Assembly (NCBI RefSeq): GCF_013623905.1
Contig: NZ_JABKDD010000004.1
Coordinates: forward strand, 229,452-293,451
Length of the DNA stretch: 64,000 nt
Direction: 5' to 3'
Source: Brevibacterium sediminis
Lineage (GTDB): Bacteria; Actinomycetota; Actinomycetes; Actinomycetales; Brevibacteriaceae
The notes beneath the pieces were generated by a model that was not told the DNA's origin, ran no database searches, and worked only from the letters and a program-made list of their open reading frames with translations. Of the stretch, positions 42,587 through 50,303 are shown piece by piece. A program made the position numbers and the translations under genes. How positions within the stretch are numbered: the stretch's first letter is position 1; each line of letters starts with the position of its first letter.

Positions 42587-43387
42587 TCAGGGGTGCAGGG
42601 GGACGCTCGATTCGTCGGTGAGCGCGAGGAAGCCGAAGGTCTCCTGCAGGTACAGGTCGACTGTCTCACTGTCGTGGCCGCTGTAGCCGATCGACAGGTC
42701 CTGGCCGAGGTGGAGTTCGTAGTCACCACCGCGGGTGGACACGAGCAGGGCACCTTCGAGCGCCGGCGCCCAGACGATCTCCCCGGCACCGAGCTGGCGC
42801 GAGAGGTGATCGCGGATCGGGAAACCGTGGTCGGTCGACTCGGAGACCTTCGTGTATTCGGCCTCCGACAGCAGCAGGCTGTAGGGCCCGTCGACACCGG
42901 CCGTGCGCAGACCGGACAGCGCCTGCGCCACCGCGTCCGCATAGTCCTCGACCGCATCGGGCAGGGTCACGGCCGCGTTCGACGAGTTCGGGACGATGCC
43001 GCCGATGCCTGCGGAGTCGAGTCCGTGGAGGATAGCTCGGTCCTCGGCCAGGGCGATCGTCGTCGCCGCGTCCTTGATCGGCTGCCAGTCTGAATCGCCG
43101 GAGCCGCGCGCAACATCGTCGATGGCCTCACGCGTGACCGTGAAGGGGGCGCGCAGTTCGACGAATTCCTGCACGATGCGCTGTCGAATGTGCAGACTCG
43201 ACGAATACGACTGCACATCCTTGATATGCCCCGTGGTCACCGAGGAGGTCTCGAAGCCGGTCGGCCCTTCGACGTCGACGATGCGCCGACCGGCGATATT
43301 GCGCTTGAAGGTGCGCCGAGCCTCTTCCTCGATCTCCGCCCAGGCCGGGCCGGTGATGGGGGCGAGTTCGCGATAGAGATTGTTCAC
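42587..43387 (-). CDS. enc: Encapsulin shell protein (linocin M18-like, family 1)
   Basis: This 266-aa HK97-fold protein self-assembles into a nanocompartment. It begins MNNLYRELAPITGPAWAEIEEEA and contains GRRIVDVEGPTGFE, LRAPFTVTREAIDDVARG and the C-terminal FLALTDESSVPLH typical of the linocin M18 group, first described from Brevibacterium linens. The GTG start overlaps the DyP stop by 4 bp, with GGAGA 7 nt upstream, so shell and cargo are co-translated. The cargo is the peroxidase directly upstream. Confidence 0.95.
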   Translation of the reverse strand: MNNLYRELAPITGPAWAEIEEEARRTFKRNIAGRRIVDVEGPTGFETSSVTTGHIKDVQSYSSSLHIRQRIVQEFVELRAPFTVTREAIDDVARGSGDSDWQPIKDAATTIALAEDRAILHGLDSAGIGGIVPNSSNAAVTLPDAVEDYADAVAQALSGLRTAGVDGPYSLLLSEAEYTKVSESTDHGFPIRDHLSRQLGAGEIVWAPALEGALLVSTRGGDYELHLGQDLSIGYSGHDSETVDLYLQETFGFLALTDESSVPLHP

Positions 43388-44655
43388 TGTCGTCTCCTAT
43401 TCAGGCTGCCGATTCCCAGGCTGCCGTCCGTGGGTGCTGAGGGGTCTGCGTCTGTCGGGTCATCGCTGTCTGTCGGGACATCAGCGAACGAATCATCGTC
43501 CGATTCGCCGTCGCTGTCCGATCCGTCGACCTTCGCCGAGGCGGCTCCACCGATCCCGAGTCCCGCCTCGGCGAGCTCCCCGTCGGGATCGTCGAGGAAA
43601 TCCTGGGACGGGACGAAGAACAGCCCGCCGGTCAGCGCGGTCGAGAAGTCGAGGATCCGGTCGTAGGTGCCCACCGGATCTCCGATGAACATGTTCTCAA
43701 GCATCTGCTCGGTCGTCGTCACGTCCGCGGCATAGGCGATGAAATAGGTGCCGTATTCCCCTGATCCGACGGATCCGAAGACCATATTGTCGCGCACGAT
43801 CTCCCGGTCGTTGCCGTCCTCGTGCTCGATCGAGTTGAGCACGAGGTGCGAGTTCGGGGCCTTGTCCTCCTCGGCGAATTCGACGTCGGAGAGTTTGTGC
43901 CTCCCGAAGGCCGCTTCCTGCTCCTCGACGCTGAGTGCGTCCCAGGCGGACATGTCGTGTGTGTACTTCTGAACGATCACAAAGGTGCTGCCCGGATAGC
44001 CCGGGGAGCCATCGCCGGGAACGGATCCTGGCCCGGAATCTCCGGCAACGGCGGCAGCGACATCGGGTCCCGCCTCGGCGGAATCCAGGACGGAACCCGG
44101 GCCGGAATCCAAAACGGAATCCTCAGCGACGTCATCCGGGTGGCGCAACACGGCGTCGACGGCACCCTGATCCTCGGGATTCTCGGTGCCGTCGACGAAG
44201 CCGAGGATGTCGCGTTCGTCGAAATAACGGAAGCCGTGGACTTCGTCGGCGACGTCGACGGCACCCTGCAAAGCATCGCCGATGAGTCGGGCGAGTTCGA
44301 AGCACATGTCGATGCGGCGAGCGCGGATGTGGAACAGCAGGTCACCTGGGGTGGACGGCGCCGTGTGGACGTCTCCGCGCTGTTCGATGAACGGGTGGAG
44401 ACCCCGGGGGCGGGGCGCGGTGAACATCCGGTCCCAGAGGTCGGCGCCGATACCCGTGACACAGCTGAGGTCGGCTTCGCGGGAGCGGAAGCCGACGGTT
44501 CGTGTCAGCCCTGCGATCTCGGACAGGAAGTCCTTGGCTCTGCTCTCGAATCCGGGGCGGACAGTGAGGACGAGGAAGATCGCAGACGGCGACGGCGGAA
44601 CCAGCACCCGTTGCGGACTCTTCCCATCGGGGAATGCCTGCTGCCAGACGGTCAC
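43384..44655 (-). CDS. dyp: Encapsulated dye-decolorizing peroxidase with targeting peptide
   Basis: This 423-aa heme peroxidase starts at a GTG with GGAGGAG upstream. Heme-site residues are Asp155 in GFVDGTENP, the proximal His270 in APNSHLV and the distal Arg288 in VRDNMVFGS. About 45 residues of Gly/Ser/Asp/Pro/Ala (about 176-221) interrupt the domain between AVDAVL and GSTFVIVQKY. After the catalytic domain, an acidic Ser/Asp linker of about 40 residues ends in the encapsulin-targeting motif GSLGIGSLNRRRQ. Usual family length is about 350 aa. It is the cargo of the encapsulin encoded next to it. Confidence 0.93.
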   Translation of the reverse strand: MTVWQQAFPDGKSPQRVLVPPSPSAIFLVLTVRPGFESRAKDFLSEIAGLTRTVGFRSREADLSCVTGIGADLWDRMFTAPRPRGLHPFIEQRGDVHTAPSTPGDLLFHIRARRIDMCFELARLIGDALQGAVDVADEVHGFRYFDERDILGFVDGTENPEDQGAVDAVLRHPDDVAEDSVLDSGPGSVLDSAEAGPDVAAAVAGDSGPGSVPGDGSPGYPGSTFVIVQKYTHDMSAWDALSVEEQEAAFGRHKLSDVEFAEEDKAPNSHLVLNSIEHEDGNDREIVRDNMVFGSVGSGEYGTYFIAYAADVTTTEQMLENMFIGDPVGTYDRILDFSTALTGGLFFVPSQDFLDDPDGELAEAGLGIGGAASAKVDGSDSDGESDDDSFADVPTDSDDPTDADPSAPTDGSLGIGSLNRRRQ

Positions 44656-44803
44656 TGCATCATCTCCTCCGCTCGCGGATTCGGCGCGGTGCACCTCGGG
44701 ACACCAAGGTGACCTGCGTCTCGGAGTCTCCGCTTCACCAGGCGCGATTGGCCACGGTGCCAGCGCCGAAGGTCGACGGGGCACTGCCGCTGTATCCGCG
44801 TCG

Positions 44804-44809
44804 TAGACT
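44804..44809 (+). promoter_or_regulatory. -10 box (TAGACT) of the 44842 gene
   Basis: TAGACT lies 33 bp before the start of the DUF488 gene, and AAAGGAG follows at a normal Shine-Dalgarno distance. No obvious -35 element was found. Confidence 0.45.
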
Positions 44810-44841
44810 CGAAGGGAAGCGAGCGAAAGGAGCGTCAGCCG

Positions 44842-45306
44842 ATGTCCGAGAAGAAGAGCTCCACACACGTGGTCCAGGTCCGCCGCATCTACGACGAAGC
44901 ACAGAAGTCCGATGGGACCCGGATCCTCGTCGACCGAGTCTGGCCGCGCGGGGTGAGCAAGGACAAGGCCGAACTCGACGACTGGGTCAAGGACGTCGCG
45001 CCCTCGACCGAGCTGCGCAAGTGGTACTCCCACGATCCGGAGAAGTTCGACGAGTTCGCTCGCCGCTTCCGCGAGGAACTGAAGAGCGATGATGCCGAGC
45101 AGGCCCTCGAGGAGCTGCGTGGGCTCGCGCAGAGGGGGACTCTCACCCTGCTCACCGCGGCCAAGCGCGACGACATCAGCCAGGCCACCATGCTCGCCGA
45201 GATCCTCAATGACGGCAAGAAGACGAGTGGCACGAAATCGAGCGGCAAGACAACCGGAACCACCAAGTCCGGAAGCAAGAAGTCGAGCAGTAAGGACGGC
45301 GAATGA
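44842..45306 (+). CDS. DUF488 family protein
   Basis: This 154-aa protein carries the family core RILVDRVWPRGVSKDKAELDDWVKDVAPSTELRKWY, FARRFREEL and LTLLTAAKRDD. The last roughly 40 residues are a Ser/Lys/Thr/Gly tail, absent from typical members of about 115-120 aa. The biochemical role of DUF488 is not established. It overlaps the DinB-like gene downstream by 4 bp, and AAAGGAG precedes the ATG. Confidence 0.85.
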   Translation: MSEKKSSTHVVQVRRIYDEAQKSDGTRILVDRVWPRGVSKDKAELDDWVKDVAPSTELRKWYSHDPEKFDEFARRFREELKSDDAEQALEELRGLAQRGTLTLLTAAKRDDISQATMLAEILNDGKKTSGTKSSGKTTGTTKSGSKKSSSKDGE

Positions 45307-45821
45307 GCGAGATCACCCCTGACGCCCGCGACTGGACCGATGTCCTCGTCGGCGGCTGCTCCGAATGCGGCTTCACCGGCCATGAAGATCCGACCGGCGT
45401 CCCGACCACCCTCGCCGAGGCGGCCGCCACCTGGCAGACGGTCCTGACCAGTGCCGACGCCACCGAACGGCGCAGTCCGAACCGATGGTCGGACGTCGAA
45501 TACGCCGCCCATATGCGCGATGTCCTCGACGAATTCCGCCGCCGCACCGAGCGCATGCTGGCCGAGTCCGACCCGACCTTGGACAACTTCGATGGCGATG
45601 CGGTCGCTCTCGAATCCGATTACGCCCACGCCGATCCCGCCGAGGTGGCCCCCGCCCTCCGCGCGGCCGCCGAGTCCTATGCCGGCCTCCTGTCCCAGGT
45701 CAGCGGGGAGGAATGGGAACGTCGCGGCTTCCGCTCCGACGGTCACGCCTTCACCGTCGCCTCACTCACGCTCTACGGACTCCACGAAGTCCGGCACCAC
45801 CTCGGCGACGTCGGGGCCTGA
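45303..45821 (+). CDS. DinB-superfamily protein
   Basis: This 172-aa, helix-rich protein resembles the DinB/maleylpyruvate isomerase-like four-helix fold. It has RWSDVEYAAHMRDVLDEFRRRTERML and the C-terminal TLYGLHEVRHHLGDVG with candidate metal-binding histidines. An N-terminal CSECGF pair of cysteines is present. Such proteins often act as thiol-dependent transferases, but nothing specific is shown here. It is co-transcribed with the DUF488 gene. Confidence 0.75.
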   Translation: MSEITPDARDWTDVLVGGCSECGFTGHEDPTGVPTTLAEAAATWQTVLTSADATERRSPNRWSDVEYAAHMRDVLDEFRRRTERMLAESDPTLDNFDGDAVALESDYAHADPAEVAPALRAAAESYAGLLSQVSGEEWERRGFRSDGHAFTVASLTLYGLHEVRHHLGDVGA

Positions 45822-45866
45822 AAACACGACCGACACGGGGGGGTCGGGGCAGCCGATCCGAAATTA

Positions 45867-45897
45867 TTGGACACGTTTGTCCAAAATGCTTTAGTCT
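45867..45897 (+). promoter_or_regulatory. TetR operator overlapping promoter, leaderless start
   Basis: The perfect repeat TTGGACA-CGTT-TGTCCAA (45867-45884) contains a -35-like TTGGAC, and TAGTCT (45892-45897) is a -10 box ending 7 nt before the GTG at 45904. Binding of the encoded TetR protein here would block its own transcription. Confidence 0.65.
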
Positions 45898-45903
45898 CGT
45901 CAC

Positions 45904-46554
45904 GTGGGCAGGAAGAAGAGTTTCGACGAGCAGTCGGTCATCGATGCCGCCATCGCCGTGTTCAGCGAGCACGGCTATGCGGGAACCGATGTCGGACTGG
46001 TCTGCGAACGCGCGAACATCGGCCGCTCGAGCTTCTACAACACCTTCGACAGCCTCGACGCCGTCTTCCTCCGCGCCCTGCGTGACTATACGGCCACGAG
46101 CATCCCGCTCAGAGAGGAACTCGAGCGCAGCCTCGAGCCCGCTCCCGTCCTGCTCATGCACCGCCTCCGCGGCGAGCTGAAGAAGCAGTGCGACGACGAG
46201 AACCGGACCGGGTGCCTGTCGGCGAACACGGCCGCCGAGCTCGGCCGCGAAGTCGATGTTGTGTGCTCGATCCTCGACCCCGACCGCAACGCGTGGCTCG
46301 ACACCTACTCAGGCATCATCGAGCGCGGTCAGACCGCGGGCCATATCCTCGCTGACATCGACCCCCGGATCCATGCCCCACTCATCCACAGCGTGCTCGC
46401 CGGCCTGCGCATCGCCGCCCGCGTCATGACCACAGAGGACGTCCTCGCCCAAGCCCGAGCCTTCGTCGCAGGACTGTGCACTCCGGCCGGCAGGGCCACC
46501 CTCGAGACCGAAGGTGCCCCAGGTGCCTCGACGAAAGGCAGCCCCACCCCATGA
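45904..46554 (+). CDS. TetR family regulator of adjacent MFS gene
   Basis: This 216-aa protein has an HTH near residues 25-60 (DVGLVCERANIGRSSFYNTFDSLDAVF) and a C-terminal ligand domain with a CLSANTAAELG segment typical of the AcuR/YjdC-like TetR group. No Shine-Dalgarno site precedes the GTG, which fits leaderless translation from the promoter at 45892. It overlaps the MFS gene by 4 bp and lies downstream of its own palindromic operator. Confidence 0.85.
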   Translation: MGRKKSFDEQSVIDAAIAVFSEHGYAGTDVGLVCERANIGRSSFYNTFDSLDAVFLRALRDYTATSIPLREELERSLEPAPVLLMHRLRGELKKQCDDENRTGCLSANTAAELGREVDVVCSILDPDRNAWLDTYSGIIERGQTAGHILADIDPRIHAPLIHSVLAGLRIAARVMTTEDVLAQARAFVAGLCTPAGRATLETEGAPGASTKGSPTP

Positions 46555-47858
46555 CCACTTCGACACCGCTTTCCCTCAGGCCTCGGGTGCCTGGTCAGGT
46601 CTATCTGTTGGCCGCCGTGATCTTCTGCCTCGGCACTAGCGAGTTCATGATCGCCGGAATCCTCGAACCCTTGAGCGCTGACTTGAGCGTGACGATCCCG
46701 CAGGCGGGCCTGCTCATCACCGGTTTCGCCGTCGGCATGATCGTCGGGGCACCGGCCATGACCCTGCTGACGCTGACCCTGCCCAGGCGGGCGACGATGA
46801 TCGTCATGATCATCGGCTTCTCCTCCCTCCACATCCTTGCAGCGCTGTCACCGAGCTACGGACTGCTCATGGCCTCAAGGGTGCTGTCTGCCTTCGCCTG
46901 CGGCGGGTTCTGGGCCGTCGCCGCCGTCCACACCTCAGCCATCGCTCCCGCCGCCGTACAGGGCCGTGCACTCGCCAGTCTCGTCGGCGGACTCACAGTA
47001 GCCAACCTCGTCGGAGTGCCGATGGGAACATGGATCGGCACCCAGTTCGGGTGGCGGTCGACCTTCTGGGCGGTCGCCCTCGTCACTGCACTGGCCGCAG
47101 TTCTCATCGCCGTGACCACCCGGTCGGACGCGAAGCCCACCGACCCAGCGAAGCCTGCCGACTCAGCGAAGTCCACCGACCCAGACGAAGCAGAATCACC
47201 CACTCCCGCCGAGGCGGCTCCCGGCCTGCGCACTCTGCTCCGCGCCGAGATCGCCGCGTTCAAGGGACCCCGAATCTGGTTGGCCCTGGGCACGACGGCG
47301 CTGTTCCAGGCTTCGGTGTTCGCGTCCTTCTCCTACTTCTCGCCGCTGCTCACTCAGGTGGCCGGACTGTCCGCGGACCTCGTTCCCGCAGTCCTCGCGG
47401 CCTTCGGCGTCGGTGCCTTCATCGGTGTCGTCGTCGGCGGGCGCTTGGCCGATAGGGACATCTTCGGCAATATCGTTGGCAGCCTCACGGCACTGACTCT
47501 CAGCCTCGGCGCCCTGTGGCTGGTCGCGGACAACGCAATCCTTGCCGTCATCATGATCGTCCTCGTCGGCGCCAGCGGTTTCTCCATCGCCGGGGCGCTC
47601 AATGCCCGCGTCTTCCAGATCGCGACTCAGGCACCGACCCTGGCCGCCAGCGTCAACACTTCGGCCTTCAACGTCGGCAATGCGCTCGGCCCGGCCGTCG
47701 GCGCCTGGGTCATCGCAGCCGGGCTCGGCTTCCCCGCCACGGTCGTCGCCGCCATCGTCCTCGCGCTCGCTGCACTCGCCGTAGTGGCCGTGGCGATCCG
47801 CGTCGAACGGACGTGGGCAGGGCGATCCGAGCCCACCCTCGCCGAGGCGGCCTGCTAG
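46551..47858 (+). CDS. MFS transporter, DHA1 (Cml/AraJ-like) drug exporter
   Basis: This 435-aa, 12-helix exporter shows LAAVIFCLGTSEFMIAGILEPLSADLSV and LLITGFAVGMIVGAPAMTLLTLTLPRR (motif A region), characteristic of DHA1 efflux pumps. A Pro/Ala/Ser/Asp loop (about residues 195-225) separates its halves. It is translationally coupled to the TetR gene. The substrate is probably a toxic small molecule that also acts as the TetR ligand (inference). The 3' end abuts the convergent HxlR gene. Confidence 0.87.
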   Translation: MTTSTPLSLRPRVPGQVYLLAAVIFCLGTSEFMIAGILEPLSADLSVTIPQAGLLITGFAVGMIVGAPAMTLLTLTLPRRATMIVMIIGFSSLHILAALSPSYGLLMASRVLSAFACGGFWAVAAVHTSAIAPAAVQGRALASLVGGLTVANLVGVPMGTWIGTQFGWRSTFWAVALVTALAAVLIAVTTRSDAKPTDPAKPADSAKSTDPDEAESPTPAEAAPGLRTLLRAEIAAFKGPRIWLALGTTALFQASVFASFSYFSPLLTQVAGLSADLVPAVLAAFGVGAFIGVVVGGRLADRDIFGNIVGSLTALTLSLGALWLVADNAILAVIMIVLVGASGFSIAGALNARVFQIATQAPTLAASVNTSAFNVGNALGPAVGAWVIAAGLGFPATVVAAIVLALAALAVVAVAIRVERTWAGRSEPTLAEAAC

Positions 47859-47870
47859 TCCCAGCGGGAC

Positions 47871-48365
47871 TCAGCTCAGAGTCCCGGCCGGCTGCAGCCG
47901 TTCGCGCACGTCCTTCCACGGCTTGTCCCAGGACATGTCCTCCGGCAGCAGCACTTGACCGCAGGCACTGCACACCTCGCCCTGAGTCGTCTCGGCGCCG
48001 CAGGCTTCGTGGATGAGTCCCATATGGCCTCCGCCGGCAGGCAGTTCGGTGTGCTTCTCTGCCCACAGGGACAGCTGCTGCAGGATCGGCAGCAGATCGG
48101 CGGCGGCCTCGGTGGCCGCATACCCCTGCCGGATGCGCGCCCCGTCGGCGTAGTCGACCTTCGTCAGCAGCCCGGCCCCAAGCATTCCGGACAACCGCCG
48201 GCTGAGCACGGCTTCGGAGATTCCGAGATTCTCACGCAGCTGGTCAAAACGCCCACGACCGTGGAGGACATCGCGGACGATGAGCAGCACCCACGGATCG
48301 CCGAGCACGTCGAGCGACCGCTTCACCGGACAGAACTCCTGCGACCAATCCGAACGCAAAGCCAT
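47871..48365 (-). CDS. HxlR family transcriptional regulator
   Basis: This 164-aa winged-helix regulator has the family core CPVKRSLDVLGDPWVLLIVRDVLHGRGRFDQLRENLGISEAVLSRRLSGML. The C-terminal part carries CGAETTQGEVCSACGQ, two cysteine pairs that may bind zinc, an addition seen in some members. The ATG at 48365 has AAAGGTAG upstream. It is divergent from an MFS gene, and a 55-bp nested palindrome lies between them. Confidence 0.87.
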   Translation of the reverse strand: MALRSDWSQEFCPVKRSLDVLGDPWVLLIVRDVLHGRGRFDQLRENLGISEAVLSRRLSGMLGAGLLTKVDYADGARIRQGYAATEAAADLLPILQQLSLWAEKHTELPAGGGHMGLIHEACGAETTQGEVCSACGQVLLPEDMSWDKPWKDVRERLQPAGTLS

Positions 48366-48374
48366 CACGACTAC

Positions 48375-48429
48375 CTTTCTTCGACGAAGTCTGCTTATAC
48401 TTCCTCCAGTATAACTTCTTTGAAGAAAG
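48375..48429. promoter_or_regulatory. Nested palindromic operator for the HxlR regulator
   Basis: An inner perfect repeat TTATACT-N6-AGTATAA (48395-48414) sits inside 16-nt outer arms (48375-48390 and 48414-48429) that pair at 14 of 16 positions. It fills the whole 76-bp divergent region, so it probably controls both the HxlR gene and the MFS gene. Confidence 0.7.
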
Positions 48430-48441
48430 CCCGAGGGATCG

Positions 48442-49806
48442 ATGTCGACCACTCCACCCGCGCAGCGGAGGCACCGCCGCATCCACCCCGCCTGGTGGGT
48501 CGCCGCCGTCGCCTTCATCGCCCTGCTCGCCGCCGCCGGATTCCGGGCTGCTCCCGGAGCGCTGATGGTCCCGCTCCATGCGGACTTCGGGTGGTCGATG
48601 AGCAGCATGTCCCTGGCCGTGAGTGTGAACCTCCTTCTCTACGGGCTCACCGCTCCCTTCGCTGCAGCGCTCATGGATCGCTTCGGCATCCGCCAGGTCG
48701 TGGCGGCCGCTCTGGCTCTCGTCGCCCTCGGCGCCGGAGGCAGCGTGCTCATGACCGCCTCCTGGCAGCTGCTCATCTTCTGGGGCGTCCTCATCGGGCT
48801 GGGCACCGGTTCGATGGCCCTCGTCTTCGCCGCGACCATCGCCGATCGCTGGTTCGTCGCTCGCCGTGGTCTCATCATGGGCATCCTCACGGCCGGATCG
48901 GCCACGGGCCAGCTGATCTTCCTGCCGCCGGTCGCCACGATCGCCGAGTCCACCGGGTGGAAGCCGGCATCCCTACTCATCGGCATCGCGGCGATGGCCG
49001 CCGTGCCGCTGGTCTGGTTCGTCCTCCGCGATCATCCTTCCGACCTGGGCGTTCTGCCCTATGGTGTAGCTGATGCGAGCACGGAGAGCACGACCGAGCC
49101 TGAGGGCGACACCCCGACCAAGGCGGAGTCCGCTCCGACCACCCCCGCCGAGCGCCGCGGCGCAGGCGCCGCCCGACGCGCCTTCACAGGGCTCTTCTTC
49201 GCCGCCCGTCATCGCTCGTTCTGGGCTCTGGCCATCGCCTTCGCCATCTGCGGCGCGACGACGAACGGCCTCATCGGCATCCACTTCATCCCCTCGGCCC
49301 ACGACCATGGAATGCCGGCATCGACGGCGGCCGGTCTGCTCGCGGTCGTCGGGATCTTCGACATCGTGGGCACCGTCTTCTCCGGTTGGCTGACCGATAA
49401 ATTCGATCCCCGGATCCTCCTCGTCGCGTACTACACGTTCCGCGGGGTCGGCCTGCTGCTCCTGCCTTGGCTGCTCTCGGACACGGTGCACCCGAGCATG
49501 ATCCTCTTCATCGTCGTCTACGGCCTCGACTGGGTCGCGACGGTCCCGCCGACGGCCGCTCTGTGCCGCGAGATCTTCGGAGACAACGGCACCATCGTCT
49601 TCGGCTGGGTCTTCGCCGCCCATCAGATCGGGGCCGCCGCCGCTGCCTTCGCCGCCGGCGCCGTCCGTGACGCCTTCGGTGAGTACACCTACGCCTGGTG
49701 GGGCGGGGCAGCCATGTGCGTCATCGCCGCGGTCCTGTCGTTCGCGGTCAGACGCCGTCTGATCGATGATCGCAGGAAACCCGCCACCGCCGAGGCGGCA
49801 GCATAG
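48442..49806 (+). CDS. MFS transporter, monocarboxylate/OFA-like
   Basis: This 454-aa, 12-helix permease begins with a basic N-terminus and WWVAAVAFIALLAAAGFRAAPGALMVPLHADFGWS. That opening, plus DRFGIRQVVAAALAL and GLDWVATVPPTAALCREIFG, matches MCT/OFA-type permeases often annotated as sugar-phosphate or monocarboxylate transporters. A charged central loop (about residues 215-245) divides the halves. GAGGG lies upstream of the ATG. Direction of transport is unknown. Confidence 0.85.
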   Translation: MSTTPPAQRRHRRIHPAWWVAAVAFIALLAAAGFRAAPGALMVPLHADFGWSMSSMSLAVSVNLLLYGLTAPFAAALMDRFGIRQVVAAALALVALGAGGSVLMTASWQLLIFWGVLIGLGTGSMALVFAATIADRWFVARRGLIMGILTAGSATGQLIFLPPVATIAESTGWKPASLLIGIAAMAAVPLVWFVLRDHPSDLGVLPYGVADASTESTTEPEGDTPTKAESAPTTPAERRGAGAARRAFTGLFFAARHRSFWALAIAFAICGATTNGLIGIHFIPSAHDHGMPASTAAGLLAVVGIFDIVGTVFSGWLTDKFDPRILLVAYYTFRGVGLLLLPWLLSDTVHPSMILFIVVYGLDWVATVPPTAALCREIFGDNGTIVFGWVFAAHQIGAAAAAFAAGAVRDAFGEYTYAWWGGAAMCVIAAVLSFAVRRRLIDDRRKPATAEAAA

Positions 49807-49824
49807 TCCCAGCTCGGCCGAGGT

Positions 49825-50202
49825 TCAGTCCTGTTCTTCCGGTTCCCACAGCTCAATCCGATTCCCTTCGGGATCGGTGACCCAACCGAAGCGTCCGATT
49901 CCGTCCATCTGCTGGGTCTCGTCGTCCACCTCGGCGCCGGCTTCGCGCAGCTGCGCGATCATCGCGTCGAGGTCGGCGACGCGGAAGTTCAGCATCGTCT
50001 GCTGCCGGTCCTGGTCCTCCGGCCGCGTCCCGAAGTAGTCGGTGTCGGCTCCGAACATCGCCATCACGGTCGGTCCGGCCGGCTGCCGCCACAGCCCGTG
50101 ATCACCGAAGTCGACGCCGAGGAAGTCGCGGTACCAGGCCGTCATCGCCTCGGGGTCGGCCGCCCGCAGGAAGTATCCGCCGATTCCATTCACTCTCTCC
50201 AT
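49825..50202 (-). CDS. VOC family (glyoxalase-like) protein
   Basis: This 125-aa protein is a two-repeat vicinal oxygen chelate fold: GGYFLRAADPEAMTAWYRDFLGVDFGDHG, and in the second half MLNFRVADLDAMIAQLREAGAEV and TDPEGNRIELWEPE. Candidate metal ligands include His34 and the Glu in IELWEP. Members act as glyoxalases, dioxygenases or binding proteins for toxic compounds. No substrate is indicated here. Confidence 0.85.
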   Translation of the reverse strand: MERVNGIGGYFLRAADPEAMTAWYRDFLGVDFGDHGLWRQPAGPTVMAMFGADTDYFGTRPEDQDRQQTMLNFRVADLDAMIAQLREAGAEVDDETQQMDGIGRFGWVTDPEGNRIELWEPEEQD

Positions 50203-50303
50203 GGATGAATGGTAATCCCAGGCATGGACTCAAGTGTCGCGGAATGTCGGGAGACTGTAGTTTGTTACAGGGCACAGATCGTCAACCCGTGAAAGGACGT
50301 TCC

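Noticed and set aside
44656..45033. Longer N-terminus for the DyP peroxidase
   Set aside because: The frame is open to 45033, but GGAGGAG stands before the GTG at 44655 and peroxidase homology begins right after it. The extension would cross the DUF488 gene and its promoter.
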